A stretch of DNA of 64,000 nt from Moringa oleifera (lineage: Eukaryota; Streptophyta; Magnoliopsida; Brassicales; Moringaceae), in NCBI GenBank assembly GCA_021397835.1, contig JAJFZO010000742.1, forward strand, positions 629,001 to 693,000, written 5' to 3'. Both the position numbers and the translations under genes were made by a program. This document shows positions 22,100-34,062 of this stretch, piece by piece (position 1 is the stretch's first letter; each line of letters starts with the position of its first letter). Below the pieces are notes generated by a model. The model was given only the letters and a program-made list of their open reading frames with translations. It had not been told where the DNA came from and did no database searches.

Positions 22100-22639
22100 A
22101 TTGGTGGCAATACTAGTACAGCTTCTGCTTTGCCTTTGTTTTACTGTATGTTAATAAGTTATGCCAACTCTTGGTGACCTCATAGGCCGAAGCAAAGTAG
22201 CATCTAAAGCAAATTGGGTTAGTCACATGCATGAAGATGCTCTCATCCCATTTTCTTTATAAGCTTTTTTATATTCTGTAAAAAAAAAAAAAAATTGCTC
22301 AAGCTCAAAGACAAGAAAGAGTCCCACATAGTCCAGGAGTTTTGTCTGGGTTAACCCATGCTAGGTGTCAGCACCGGGAAGAACACAGAGAAACCAGAAA
22401 TTAAAGATCTAACTCACTGCACAAAAATTTTGCTTATGGGCACAATGAAAGATAGGAAGGGAGCAGGGATGACGAGGATTAATTAGATAAATTTTAAAAA
22501 CATATAATTGATTAACCAGCTAAAACATTTATATAAATATTAAAATAAAAATTAAACAATGCAATAAAATAAAATAATTGACAATTTTTTAAATTTTAAT
22601 TTAGTAGTAATTTTATTTAAAATTTTTGAATTTTGAATT
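22100..22639. other. Spacer before the viral array
   Basis: No gene recognised. AT content rises sharply after 22480, so the exact host/array border is hard to place; similarity to units 2 and 3 becomes clear at about 22640. Confidence 0.4.
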
Positions 22640-23307
22640 TTATGTTAAATTTTACAATATTAATATTGTTTAAATTTGAAATTAATATCACATAAAAATA
22701 TAAATAAAAAGTTTCAATTTATTGAATTTATTTAATTTTAAAATAAATATAAACATTTCATTAATGAATTTCAATTTAATTATTTAATAACACAATATTT
22801 ATTCTTTTAATCGTTTGAAAACATAATAATATCTATAATAAAATGCTTATACTTTCTTTAACTAAAAATGAAATAAATATTTTAAAAAGAAGACACGAAC
22901 TAATTAAAATAAAATTGAAAATAATAAAAAATTTAAAAATAGATGATTGATTTTGTTCAATTGAATAATGTGATAATCTTTTGAAAGAACGCCATCTTAT
23001 CATTACATAAAATTATAATTATGATTCTATAAAATATAGTTAAGTTAAAAATAAATGCCAAAATTCTATTAATATTATAGTTTCATCAAGTAGTCATATA
23101 TATAATTTCATCAACAAAAAAGCCAAAGATAAAGTTAGATTAATTGAAATTAATTATTTTTGCATGTGTTATTAGGTTAAAATCAATCTAAAATTAGGCA
23201 ATATTGTCATTTTTTTTCATACAATGGCTTAAAATTTAAAAACAAAAAAGTGACATTTACTAATGATGTTAACATATATTATACATGTGTATGTATATAT
23301 AATAATT

Positions 23308-23354
<47 letters not shown>

Positions 23355-23590
23355 TTTTACTGGATATGATTGCATAAATTATGATATTACATATATATGT
23401 ATATATTATTAAGATTAATTACATTAATGGGACATACATTTTATTTATAGTTTTAAATTAAAATTTGTTTAAAAAATTGTATGTATTAAAAATTTATATT
23501 TATATTTAATTTTTAATATGAAATTATTGTTTATAATTTTTATTAATATTATTTTCATTTTCTTATTATAAGAAAATGGAAATAATAAGA
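22640..23590. repeat. AT-rich leader block of unit 1 with AT microsatellite
   Basis: About 950 bases that recur at 34918-35820 and 47541-48290. It contains a pure AT run (about 23314-23352) whose unit-2 counterpart is mixed AT/GT (35558-35592). No coding. The function is unknown; it lies where A's own promoter and leader would be expected, but I see no primer-binding site in it. Confidence 0.7.
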
Positions 23591-25865
23591 GAAACATAAG
23601 ATTCTTAGTGTGGTTTGAAAAATATGCACAAAAAAATAAAGATAAACTATCTTTTTGATGATCAGACCAACACAATAGAGGAGGTAACTAAAAAATGGCA
23701 TACTACTAGAAACACAGAGATAATTAGAATACACCATCCCTTAAAGCAAATAGAAATGCAATATCATGGTAATCTAGTAATAGCATCCCAATTTAAATAA
23801 CCTAATGAACATAAAAGTCAAAATGAACCAGTCATATATAAGGATGTAATCCCAATATATCAACAAAACTACTACACTAATTAAATTTTACACCCAGTGG
23901 CCAAGCAAGTTGATCGTATAGAAAAAACTAGTCAATATCCAAAAGAAAAATGGGAAGTAGGAAACTCTGGTATAGGAAAAGTATTTAGTGATCTCAATAA
24001 ACTCATCTTTAAAATATATGATGTACCTAAAAACCAACTACTAATCTTGACAAAACAAGATGATAACATGCTTGAAGAAATAGAAAAGAAGCTACATGCA
24101 TTAACCATAAGTAAATATTTAGGAAAAAGACAAGTGAACTTAATAAGAAGATGGGATACATCATCAGAAATAGAACAAAAAAAGAAAAAAAAGAAACGGG
24201 AATGTCGGAAGAACAATTTGATGAGATAACGAACTTAGAACCATTAATGGTAAAAAAAAATCAAAAATCCCAGACCAAAAATTAGTACTTATTATCCAAG
24301 ACTCTTGCATTTAACGTGTCTTAAATTATTAGATTTCAGGTGGTACAGTGACATGTTTTTAACCAAACTCTATACTAGGACAGATAAAAATCATGCATCA
24401 TGGAAGGAAAGATTTATTGTAGGACTACCAAAATTATTTGTAGAAAATGTTAGACAAAAACTTAGGGATATATGTGGAAGAGTAATACTTTATGATTCAA
24501 TATCTTATTGGGAAATGATTAGTATAATAAACCAAGTTGGATTAACATTATGTACGGATTTAAAATTGAAATCAAAAATCAAGTTAGAAATGCCCCAAAG
24601 TAGGGCAAAAATGGGTACCTTTTGAGCTCGGTATAGGCATGAGAAAATTAAAGCTTTTTCCGCTAAAGAGAAAAAGATTTTCCCTTGGAAAAATAAGCCT
24701 TTTAGAAAACAAGAAAATAAGCCAAAAAGGTCTGATAAACCTACTAAAACAAACAAGAGGCCTAATGTCATTAAATGTTATAGGTGCAAGAAAAAAGGAT
24801 ATTATGCAAGAAACTACAATGTAAACAACAAATTAGTGAATTAGAAATATCGAAGGAAATCAAAGAAAATATAATCAATATATTGGAAAGCACTTCCCAA
24901 GAAGAACAAGAAGATGGCAATAACGACATAGTTGAATCCAGTAGTTCAGAACCATCAAAAGATATGAGTAATGAAGAAATATATAAATGCAAAATGATCA
25001 ATATGGTTAGTAAGAAAGAATTACTTATAGACATTATTGACAAAATATAAGACTCTGATATAAAGAGAGAATATTTACTCAAACTAAAAGACATTATCTC
25101 AAAAAGGAAGGGAAAACAAAATATCAAACCTTATAATCTACATGAAATACTAGCACACAAAAAAAAGGTAGAAAATTTTAAAGCTCAAGATTCACAACTA
25201 GAAATTAACAAGTTAAGAAAAATAGTTAACTTATTACAAAAAGAGATTATAGAAATAAGAATTGAAATATTAGCCCTCAAACTACGTCAAGAGTTGGAAC
25301 CTACAAAAGGGAAAGAGATAATAGAAGAAAGTGAAAATGAGGATTTTATAAATATCATAAATAAAATACAATTACAAAAATGGTACATAAATATCACTTT
25401 AATAATGAATAATGATTTCCATCTCAATACCGTAGCCCTAATAGATTTAGGAGCAAATCAAAATTGCATTTAAAAAGGATTAGTACCTGCCTAATATTAT
25501 GAAAAAACAATTGAAAAATTATGTGGGGCCAATGGTGCTAGATTACAAATAAAGTATAAGCTTACCAAAGCAACAATATGTATTGAGGGATACTGTATAA
25601 AGATGTCTTTCATATTAGTCAAAGACATTCAACCAGGATTGATATTAGGGACTCCATTCTTAACACAGGTATACCCTTTTTTAGTAAATCAAGAAGGATT
25701 GCATTCTAGAGGATTAGAACAACCTATCACTTTCAAATTCATTACCTCTCCAACTGATATAGAGTTAAGTTTGCTAGGAAAAAATTTTATGTAAGACAAT
25801 ACTATGACTAATGAATCTTTGCTTGTAATACAGATGGAGACAAGCAGCAGCAGCAAAGAAATTAT
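23590..25865 (+). pseudogene. Module A1: coat-like protein, zinc knuckle and protease remnants
   Basis: Plus strand, broken by stops and frameshifts. 23897-24229: N-terminal region (KIYDVPKNQ). 24305-24630: coat-like core (LTCLKLLDFRWYSD, SWKERFIVGLPKLF). 24776-24817: remnant zinc knuckle whose two Cys survive but whose His and last Cys are now Tyr (C-x2-C-x4-Y-x4-Y). 24830-25330: charged coiled-coil-like linker. 25400-25800: retropepsin-like protease with active-site DLGA in place of DSGA and a GLILGTPFL strand. Compared with A2, about 240 bases are missing near 24290 between the N-terminal region and the core. There is no reverse transcriptase after the protease. Confidence 0.75.
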
Positions 25866-26059
25866 GACTCCCAAGACATAAATGTTTAAGTTTTGCCCTT
25901 TTAAACTTTACTTTTTAAACCAAAATAGTCCAAAAGCTTTTAGAACACTAGCAAATATTTTTTTAGACACTTTTCAAAAATGCCTAATTGACAATCTTTG
26001 GGATAGTAAAGCCACCCAATCAAAACTTTTAAGTTTAAAAGCATTAAGCCATTATTTTT

Positions 26060-27340
26060 AAAAAATGCAAAAAATTATCATTCTAAATACTATGTTGTTT
26101 TTAAAGGAAGAAATTGGGGTTTATTGTAATTATAGTTCCGTCATCCAAGTTACCAGTTAATATCCCCATGCTTTATGGCAAGAATTTGAGAATTTTAAAG
26201 TAGCCATACAAGTAGCCAAAAGTGGCATTGGATCCAACTTTTAGGTTGAACCAATTTTGCCAATGACACAGCCTTCTATTCCAGTAGTTACTAACCCAAA
26301 CGGCTCAACCCATAGTACACATAATTTCTTTTTTATTATGCAAAAAAATCAGAAGCTTATGAACTAAGTCCAATATCAAGAGCAAACCATCTCTTTAATG
26401 TCTGAACTCTTGAACAAGGTGAACCATGAAAAAGTCAAACTTATGAAACAGTTAAAAAAGCTCAAATTCAGATAAATCAACTCATTCTCTTAAATTCGGC
26501 CCTCTACTCTACCAGAAATCAATCCCCAATTAAGAATAAAAGTTATGAAGCCTTAAGTGTTAGACTTAAGCTTCAAACAATCCAAACAATACAACCTTTA
26601 TTCGGAATAGAACCAAGCTTCCAAAGCATTATAACCCAAAAATGTAAAATTTTATTTATAACTCGACTCATCAACCTCCAAACCTTTTTTATCTAAATTT
26701 ATTTTTGAGAAATTACAATTAATGGAGTGGAAATCATTCAAGACTCTTTCAATATTCTTCCCTTTCAGTTTTAATAGGTTGACAAGGATTTTCAAAGCAA
26801 AAATCAATTATAGAAAGACAAATTTATCATCGGCATAAATTGTACAACTTTATGAACATGAGATGTTAGAACAATTGAGGTAAACCATGAAAACTAGCTC
26901 AAGAGTTTTGGGTACCGATTCTAGATGGCAGCAGGTAATGCAATAGAAGGATCAACATCTATCTAGATAGTATTAATAATACCAAAATCATATGGCCTCA
27001 TGGGAGAACCTTCTCTCCGTCAAATTTTTATTTTAGCCATTGAAAACATGATATCTAATCAAACCCCTCAAGAATTTCAAACTACGAAAGATAAAGTGTT
27101 TGACAAGATGATCATGAAACCAACTCTTAGAGTTAATCCCAATTGATGGGCCAACAGAGCATTGTTAGCAGAGGGAAGAACGTACAAAATTTAGGGACCG
27201 CATAAGTTCAGCATGAACATACCGTTCCTAGGATATAAAGATACATTAGAAGCAGAAGATATACTATTCAACATAACGGCAAGTGATGAAGACTGTACCA
27301 GTATAGAATCAATGATGCAAGAAAGAGATGATTAAACAGA
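26060..27340 (+). pseudogene. Module A1 distal part: viroplasmin-like domain and unknown tail
   Basis: At about 26085-26215 broken frames spell a pattern like the viroplasmin / RNase H N-terminal fold of caulimovirid translational transactivators (FKGRN near the start, then a Tyr-rich strand and HALWQEF). A second conserved stretch at 26935-27150 (SYGLMGEPSLRQIFI, then NQTPQEFQT) is shared with module A2 (39489-39776, where it is open for 95 codons); I cannot name it. Stops are frequent. The domain call rests on pattern only. Confidence 0.45.
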
Positions 27341-27429
27341 AAATGTCAGCACAAAAGAAGACTTTATCTTATGGCCTTTACTCCTACTTTTTCTTTTGAA
27401 AACGAAAAAGCTGAGCCGATAAAATTAAA

Positions 27430-27660
27430 GACTTTGCAGCATACTAAGGACACATTAACACACATCACTAAGATAAAAGAAATCCAAAAGACACATCAAA
27501 GACATATCAAGACACATCAAGATAAAGAAAAAGAATCAAATGACACATCAAGGTATATTATCAAGACAAAAGAATCCAAAGGACACATCAAGGCACATGA
27601 AGATACACCAAGACAAAGGAAAAGGAATCAAAAAGGACATTCAAGAGGATACTTACTTCA
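27430..27660. repeat. Degenerate ACACATCAA repeats upstream of A1 promoter
   Basis: Many imperfect copies of AAAGGACACATCAA / GACACATCAAGA. The same kind of cluster precedes each promoter in the array. The plus-strand open frame across it (27371-27859) is a by-product of the repeat. Confidence 0.75.
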
Positions 27661-27682
27661 CAAAGAAATCAAGACTTTCCAC

Positions 27683-27904
27683 TATAAAAGGAGCCTAAAA
27701 GCAAGAAGCAAGCCAGAGGGCACAAGAGTAAGTTCAAGAGAGATTCCAAAGCTCTCTCCAAAATCAAGGCTTAGTTTCCTTCATAATTTTTCTTTTAAAA
27801 TCTTTTCTCTTTGCATGAGCAAGTACTTCCTGTATTATAAATTAGAGGCGAAATTTTGAGAACGCTTTTATAAGCTTTCTTAACCAATGTCGACACGCAA
27901 TAAA
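27683..27904 (+). promoter_or_regulatory. A1-type promoter: TATA box and poly(A) signal
   Basis: TATAAAA at 27683-27689 in the context CCACTATAAAAGGAG, and AATAAA at 27899-27904. A TATA box with a poly(A) signal about 215 bases downstream is typical of pararetroviral (35S-type) promoters that also terminate the transcript. Almost the same block recurs at 33666, 40366 and 46289. Confidence 0.65.
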
Positions 27905-28109
27905 TTATCGTTTTATTATCATTTCAAAGTTTCATTATTGTTTTCTTATAGTATTACTGTTTTACATTATTATTTTACATTATTGCTTTAATTACTATTT
28001 TATTTTACTGTTTTCATCACTATTTACTTTTTTTCATATTTGCCTTAGTGATCTAAGTTACTGCTAATTAGCTCCTCTCTAAAACTGAACTAGTAACCTA
28101 GGCTAGAAA

Positions 28110-28123
28110 TGGTATCAGAGCCA
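28110..28123 (+). promoter_or_regulatory. tRNA-Met primer-binding site of module B1
   Basis: TGGTATCAGAGCCA is complementary to the 3' end of plant initiator tRNA-Met, the minus-strand primer of caulimovirids and of many LTR retrotransposons. It lies 427 bases after the TATA box and 242 bases before the module B ATG at 28365. Confidence 0.85.
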
Positions 28124-28364
28124 ACTGGCCGTAGAAGGAAGAATAGTATCATGATGAGTCCTAAGTACTAGTGTTGGTCAACCGTGAAATCCGTTGGTCA
28201 GCTTGAGGTAATAGGTCTTCCCGGTGGTGGTCCCTCTAGTGTGACAGGATAAGTCTTGATATTAAAATCACTTCAACTTCCAATTTGGTAAAGAGACTGT
28301 TTCTATGTAGATCTGAAACAGGCTTGAGAAAGAAAGTTTTAAGAAGTAGTAATTTAGACAAAAT

Positions 28365-31300
28365 ATGAAAGAAGCCCATTTTGATTTTGAATACGTAGAA
28401 GTTTATGATACCACCATAGAACAAGAATAGGATTATTAGCATAGTATACTAGAAGTAGAACAAGATTTACAAAATTGGTCAATAGTTATACAAGATTATT
28501 CATGAAAAACAGTACATTCATTACAAAGAAGAATATAATGGGATTCTATAACCTTAAAAGTATGCAATCCATCTTCGTCTTCAACCCCAAGAGTGTGCAA
28601 TGTAGCTCCCTCCTACTAAGGAATTAAAGATTATGAAGCATAAAAAATTATGAATAAGTTTCGTATAGATAAAGAATCATTAAATATAGATCTTAATTCA
28701 GAAGTAAATAAACAAAAATGACAATGGTTTATGAGCACATATACAATAGAACAGAGGCAACAAATTAAAGAAATATATTATAAGAACATAAGTATAGCAC
28801 TAAAAAATATAAGATTCTTTACACAGCTTGAATAGTTTACGCAAAACAATAATTTAGAATACTTTTTTAGAAACCAAGTAAACATACCTAAAAAAGGTAT
28901 ATAGCCAAAAGTATAGGGAAAATTAGAACACACCCCCATTTAACACAAGTACAATCCTATGACAACCTAGTTATAACAATCCCATCCAGTGAACTTAACC
29001 AACCAATATCAAAATATTAGCAAAATTGTATAACAACCAAACAAATTGATAGGGTCGAAGAAACTGATCAAGATCCATTAGAAAATTAGGAAGAAGGAAA
29101 CCCTAGTATAAGAAAGGAATCTAGTAATCTCAATAAACCCATCTTTAAAACATATGATGTACCTAGAAGCTAACTACCAACCTTAGGAACCTTTAGTTTA
29201 GAAAAATTGCTTATCAATCCCAATAAATCTATGTATGATGTTCCTAGAGAGTAACTGCCAACCTTAACAAAAAAAAAATGATGACACAATATTAGAAAAA
29301 AATAGAAACCTTAAAAGAATAATTTGAGAAAACCAACATATTATCTGTTAAAAAGAAATCTCCCTTTAGGACAATTAAGATTAAAAGACCTACAAAAAGA
29401 AAAAAACAAAGTAATACAGACCATAGGAATAAAGAAGGGGTATTTAATTACAAGATGATCAATATGATATTATAAACAAACAATAAACAAAATGTTAAAC
29501 CTCATAATTCATATAAAATATTAACTCTAATCAAGAAATTGAAAAAGTTAGGACTCAAGACTTTCAATTAAAAATCAATAGACTTAAACGACAAGTTAGT
29601 CAATTACAAAAAGAAAAATTAGGATACCTAACAAAAGAAAATGAAGAAGAGGAAAAAGAAGATTTTATGAATAAAATACAAATACAAAAATGCTATGTCA
29701 ATATAACATTAGTAGTAAATAATGATTTTTATCTTAGTACAATAGCTTTAATAGATTCAAGTGCAGAACAGAATTGTATCCAAGAAGGACTAATATCTAC
29801 CTAATACTATGAAACAACAACTGAAAAATTATGTGGAGCTAATGGTGTTAAGTTACAAATAAAGTATAAGCTTACGAAAGCAAAAATATATGCAATGAAG
29901 GATATTGCATAAAAATCCTTTTCATATCAATTAAAGATATCCAACAAGGATTAATACTAGGACCTCTTTTCCTAACATAAATATACCCTTTTTTAGTTGA
30001 TCAAAAATGACTACATTCATCAAGATTATGGCAAACCATGACTTTTAGGTTCATTACCTCACCAATAGAAAGTGAATTGAATCTGCTGCAAGAAAATTCT
30101 AAGATAAAAAACAAAAAAGCTCAAATATGATATCTTCAGAAGGAAGTACATTATAAGAAAATAGAAGATCAATGATAAAACTAAAAATGCATGAAAAAAT
30201 AAAGAAAAAAAAAAGAAATATCAAGAAGAAGTCTACTCAAATTTAGCCAATGCTTTTTGGGAACTAAAAGGACATGTAGTTAGGCTACATTATCAAAAAG
30301 ATTACTATGAAAATCAAATTCCCACTAAAGCAAGACCTATTCAGATGAGAACTTTAGAATACTACAAAAGAGAATTCAAGAATTATTAGATAAGAATTTA
30401 ATTAGGCCAAGTAAATCTCTCTAGAATTGTTCTAAATTTTATGTATATAAAAATACAAAAATAGAAAAAGGAACACCAAGATTAGTAATTAATTATAAAC
30501 CATTGAATAAAGCTTTGAAATAGATTAGGTACGCTATTCCTAACAAAAGAGATCTTATCAATGACTTTATAACGCATCAATATTGTCAAAATTTGATATG
30601 AAGTTAGGATATTGGCAAATACAAATAGGAGAAGAAGATGGATATAAAACTGCTTTTAACGTACATTTTGGTCATTATGAATGGAATATGATACCATTTG
30701 GATTGAAAACTGCTCCATCAGAATTTTAAAATATTATGAATGATATATTTAACCCATATACTTCTTCTATAATAGTATGTATAGATGATGTATTGGTATT
30801 CTGAGAATCAATATATCAATATTTTAAGCACCTAAGATGTTTTCTAAACATTGTGAAACATAATATTTTAGTTATATTAGCCAAAAAAATGAAGTTAATC
30901 CAAACACAGATAACATTTTTGGGCTTTAAGATATTCCAAGGAACAATAACCCTCATTACTAGAGCAATAGAATGTACTAGTAAATTTTTTGATGAAATAA
31001 AAAATAAGACCCAATTACAAAAATTTTTAGGATACCTAAATTATGTGTCAAATTTTATCCCCCACCTCAAACAGGTGAGCAAAGCATTATTTAGTAAGTT
31101 AAGAAAAAATTCTCTAAGGTAGATCCATGAAATAACAGTCATAGTCAAAATATTAAAAGAAAAAGTAAAAACTTTACCTTGTTTAGGAATTTGTAATCCT
31201 AAAGCACAATTAGTAGTACAAACATATGCATCTGATTTAAGTTATGGAGGAATCCTAATCCAGATAATACAAAATCAAGAACAAATAGTAATATACTATT

Positions 31301-32500
31301 TGGGAATGTGGTCACAAGCACAAGAAAATTATTCCATAATAAAAAAGAAAATTTTAGCAATAGCACTGTGCATTTCAAACTTTTAAGATGATTTGTACAA
31401 CAAAACTTTTCTTTTAAAAATGGATTGTAAAGCTACTAAAGAAGTTTTATAAAAGGATGTTCAAAATTTGGTTTCAAAACAAATATTTGCTATATGGCAA
31501 GCCATTTTATTAGTCTTTGATTTTACTATTGAATTTATCAAAGGAGATAGAAATTCTATCCCTGATTTTCTAACATGACAATTCTTACAAGGAAGAATAG
31601 AGAAGGAAAAATGAATCATCCTAAAATACCACCAAGCTAGATATCTTCACACCGTACCCTTGAGTCTTATGTCTTAAAAAATCTCGAAATAGGCCAATTT
31701 AGTCAGAAGAAAGAAAAAGCCCCACAACATTCCTCTTATTTTACTCATATAGAATCTACTTATGTAGAAATATTAGTAGAATCAAATAGACCCATGGCTC
31801 TTTACTCTCCAAGACCCATTCCATTCGGATCTTTTAGCCAAAAACAAAAAACTAAGATGCTCATTATATCCTAAAGAATATCCTTCTATAATAAATTACA
31901 CGGATATCCCTATAAGGATAGAAAATGACAATATTTCTATTCCACATCTTGTCAAAAGAACTTTTCTTCCTAGTTTTCATTATATTATAGATAATTCCCA
32001 TAAACTCAACAATTTTATAAGTTTGTTTTGGTACAAAATTAATTCATCAAAAATCATTTATTCAAAATGTTGTATTAAGAAAGTTATTACCGAACAACAG
32101 TAGAATCAAAATCTTTTTACCTCAAAACACTTTTTTTCAAAAATTTGTACCTCAAGTATCTAATTATCAAGATAATAAAGAAGTCTGGTACAAAGTATTT
32201 TTAATCAAAAATACTGATCATTCATGGTTTTTTCATTTTGATTGGAAATGTTTTAAACTATTTCCAAATTGGTTTTCAGAATGGTGGTTTTATATAGAGA
32301 GTATTTCAAAAATACTCCAAATCATTAGTTTACCAAGCCTTTAAAGGATTTTCAAAAAGTATAAATATTCTTGAAAAAATAAAGTGTTTAATGTTCACTA
32401 CTACCTTTTCAATACCTTGGATATTTTGCTAGGATTACGTGATAGTTCAACAATTACCAATCCCCTACAACTAGACCCTGGCTGGACCAATAAGAATTAA
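28365..32500 (+). pseudogene. Module B1: coat-like, protease, reverse transcriptase, RNase H polyprotein
   Basis: Starts at ATG 28365. 28640-29330: N-terminal and coat-like region, paralogous to module A (KIYDVP-like repeats) but without a zinc knuckle. 29690-30060: protease, active site DSSA instead of DSGA. 30370-31120: reverse transcriptase with GYWQIQIGEEDGYKTAFN, and the catalytic box CIDD (30778-30789, Tyr to Cys). 31130-31600: RNase H-like with PKAQLVVQT and YGGILIQ. 31640-32480: C-terminal region rich in Trp/Phe that I cannot name; no integrase motifs. Stops are frequent, including TAG at 30422-30424 in the reverse transcriptase. These enzymes would copy and mature a pararetroviral genome; none can be functional here. 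Confidence 0.8.
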
Positions 32501-32759
32501 ATGGTGGAAGTCATTCAAGATAGAACTTGTGGAATAACCAGTTATTCTCAAATGGCTGACAGATAATCCTGACAAGACTACTCAACCCATATATATTCCA
32601 TCATCTTCCTCCAAGAATCAACTCCAAATTAATATATCTCCAACAATATCCAAAAAAGATTACAAGAGAAAACTCAAAGAAGTCTATCCCAATTAAGAAA
32701 TGATTCATATGAAGAAAACAATAAAGCATCAACAGGAAGCATCCGACCTGTATGGAGGC

Positions 32760-33640
32760 CAAATGTCACAAGTTCCTTTTGAATTTTAAAAGCAGTAAGA
32801 ATATGAGACACGTGTAGCAAGAACCAGACTTCGGTGAAAAAAAAAATCTCTCATGCACAAGTAACCTGTGAAGACTCTCTTCACAACAGATGAACTGTAA
32901 TTCACGGGAGGTATTAAGTAAAAAGGACTCATGAGAAATATTTCTTACGGATAGCTCTATCTTTGAGCCTTCACTCACTACTTTTCCTTTTGAAAAAGAA
33001 AAGCTAAGCTGGTAAGAAAAGAGAACACATCAAAGGGCCACTTAAGATAGAAGACAACATATAAAAAAGAAATAGACAAAGCAAAAGAAATCAAAAGACC
33101 ACATCAAGAGACACATCAAAGAAAAGAACAAAAGTAAAAAGTATTACATGGACACAAGGAATCAAAAGAAACATTAAAGCAAAGGCATCAAAAGGACAAC
33201 CACAAAGATAATCACCTCACAAAGTGAGGAAGACTGTACCAGTATAGAATCAACAATGCAGGGAAGAGATGATTAAATAGTAAATGCCAGCACAAAGGAA
33301 AACTCTATCTTACGGCCTTCGCTTACCACTTTTTCTTTTAGAAAAGAAAAGTTGAGCCCATAAGATTAAAGACTTTGCAACAAACCAAAGACACATTAAA
33401 ACACATCATCAAGATAAAAAGAAGTCAAAGGACACTTCAAGACAAAAAAAAAAAGTCCAAAGGACACATGAAGGCATATCACCAAGACAAAAGAAATTCA
33501 AAGGACACATTAAAGGCACATTAAGACAAATCAAAGTAAAGAAAAAGGAATCCAAAAGACACATCAAGGCATATCAAGACACATTAAGGCGCACATCAAA
33601 GAAAAAGGAATCAAAAGAACATTTGAAAGGATGCATACTT
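32760..33640. repeat. B1 3' region: repeated enhancer-like blocks and ACACATCAA repeats
   Basis: Contains two diverged copies of a block with TTCCTTTTGAAAAAGAAAAG (near 32985 and 33330; the A1 copy is near 27390), and ACACATCAA-type repeats at 33000-33150 and 33400-33640. The palindromic TTTTC/GAAAA arms are conserved in all 3' regions. Confidence 0.65.
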
Positions 33641-33665
33641 CATAAGGAAATCAAGACTTTTCCAC

Positions 33666-33887
33666 TATAAAAGGAGTCTGAATAGAAGAAGCAAGACAAA
33701 GGACACAGAAGTGAGTTCAAGAGAGGTTCCAAAGCTCTCTTGAGAATCAAAACTTAGTTTTCTTCAAAAATTTTCCTTTAAAATCTTTTCTCTTTGCATG
33801 AGCAAGTACTTCTTGTATTACAAATTAGAGGTGAAATTTTAGGAATGCTTTTGTAAGCTTTCTTAACCAATATCAACATGCAATAAA
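33666..33887 (+). promoter_or_regulatory. B1-type promoter: TATA box and poly(A) signal
   Basis: TATAAAA at 33666-33672 and AATAAA at 33882-33887, in a block nearly identical to the A1 promoter. Homology with the A1 region stops at about 34062 (TTACTACTAATTAGC), 40-50 bases before a primer-binding site would be reached; the inverted movement-protein segment begins there. Confidence 0.6.
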
Positions 33888-34062
33888 TTATCGTTTTATT
33901 ATTATTTCAAAGTTTCATTATTGGTTTCATCAGTTTTTTAAATTATTACTATTTTACATTACTATTTCACATTATTACTTTAATTACTATTTTATTTTAC
34001 TGTTTTCATCACTTTTTACTCTTTTTCATATTTGCTATAGTAATTTAAGTTACTACTAATTA

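Noticed and set aside
23314..23352. AT run as an origin or regulatory site
   Set aside because: Simple microsatellite; replaced by AT/GT in unit 2 and largely absent in unit 3.
27371..27859. 162-codon Lys/Thr/His-rich frame
   Set aside because: Produced by ACACATCAA repeats and the promoter region; no conserved counterpart frame in the other three 3' regions.
27284..34062. Module B as an LTR retrotransposon with the repeated promoter regions as LTRs
   Set aside because: The repeat ends about 40 bases before the primer-binding site instead of next to it, no integrase is seen, no TG...CA ends are clear, and movement- and viroplasmin-like sequences belong to pararetroviruses. Not fully excluded.
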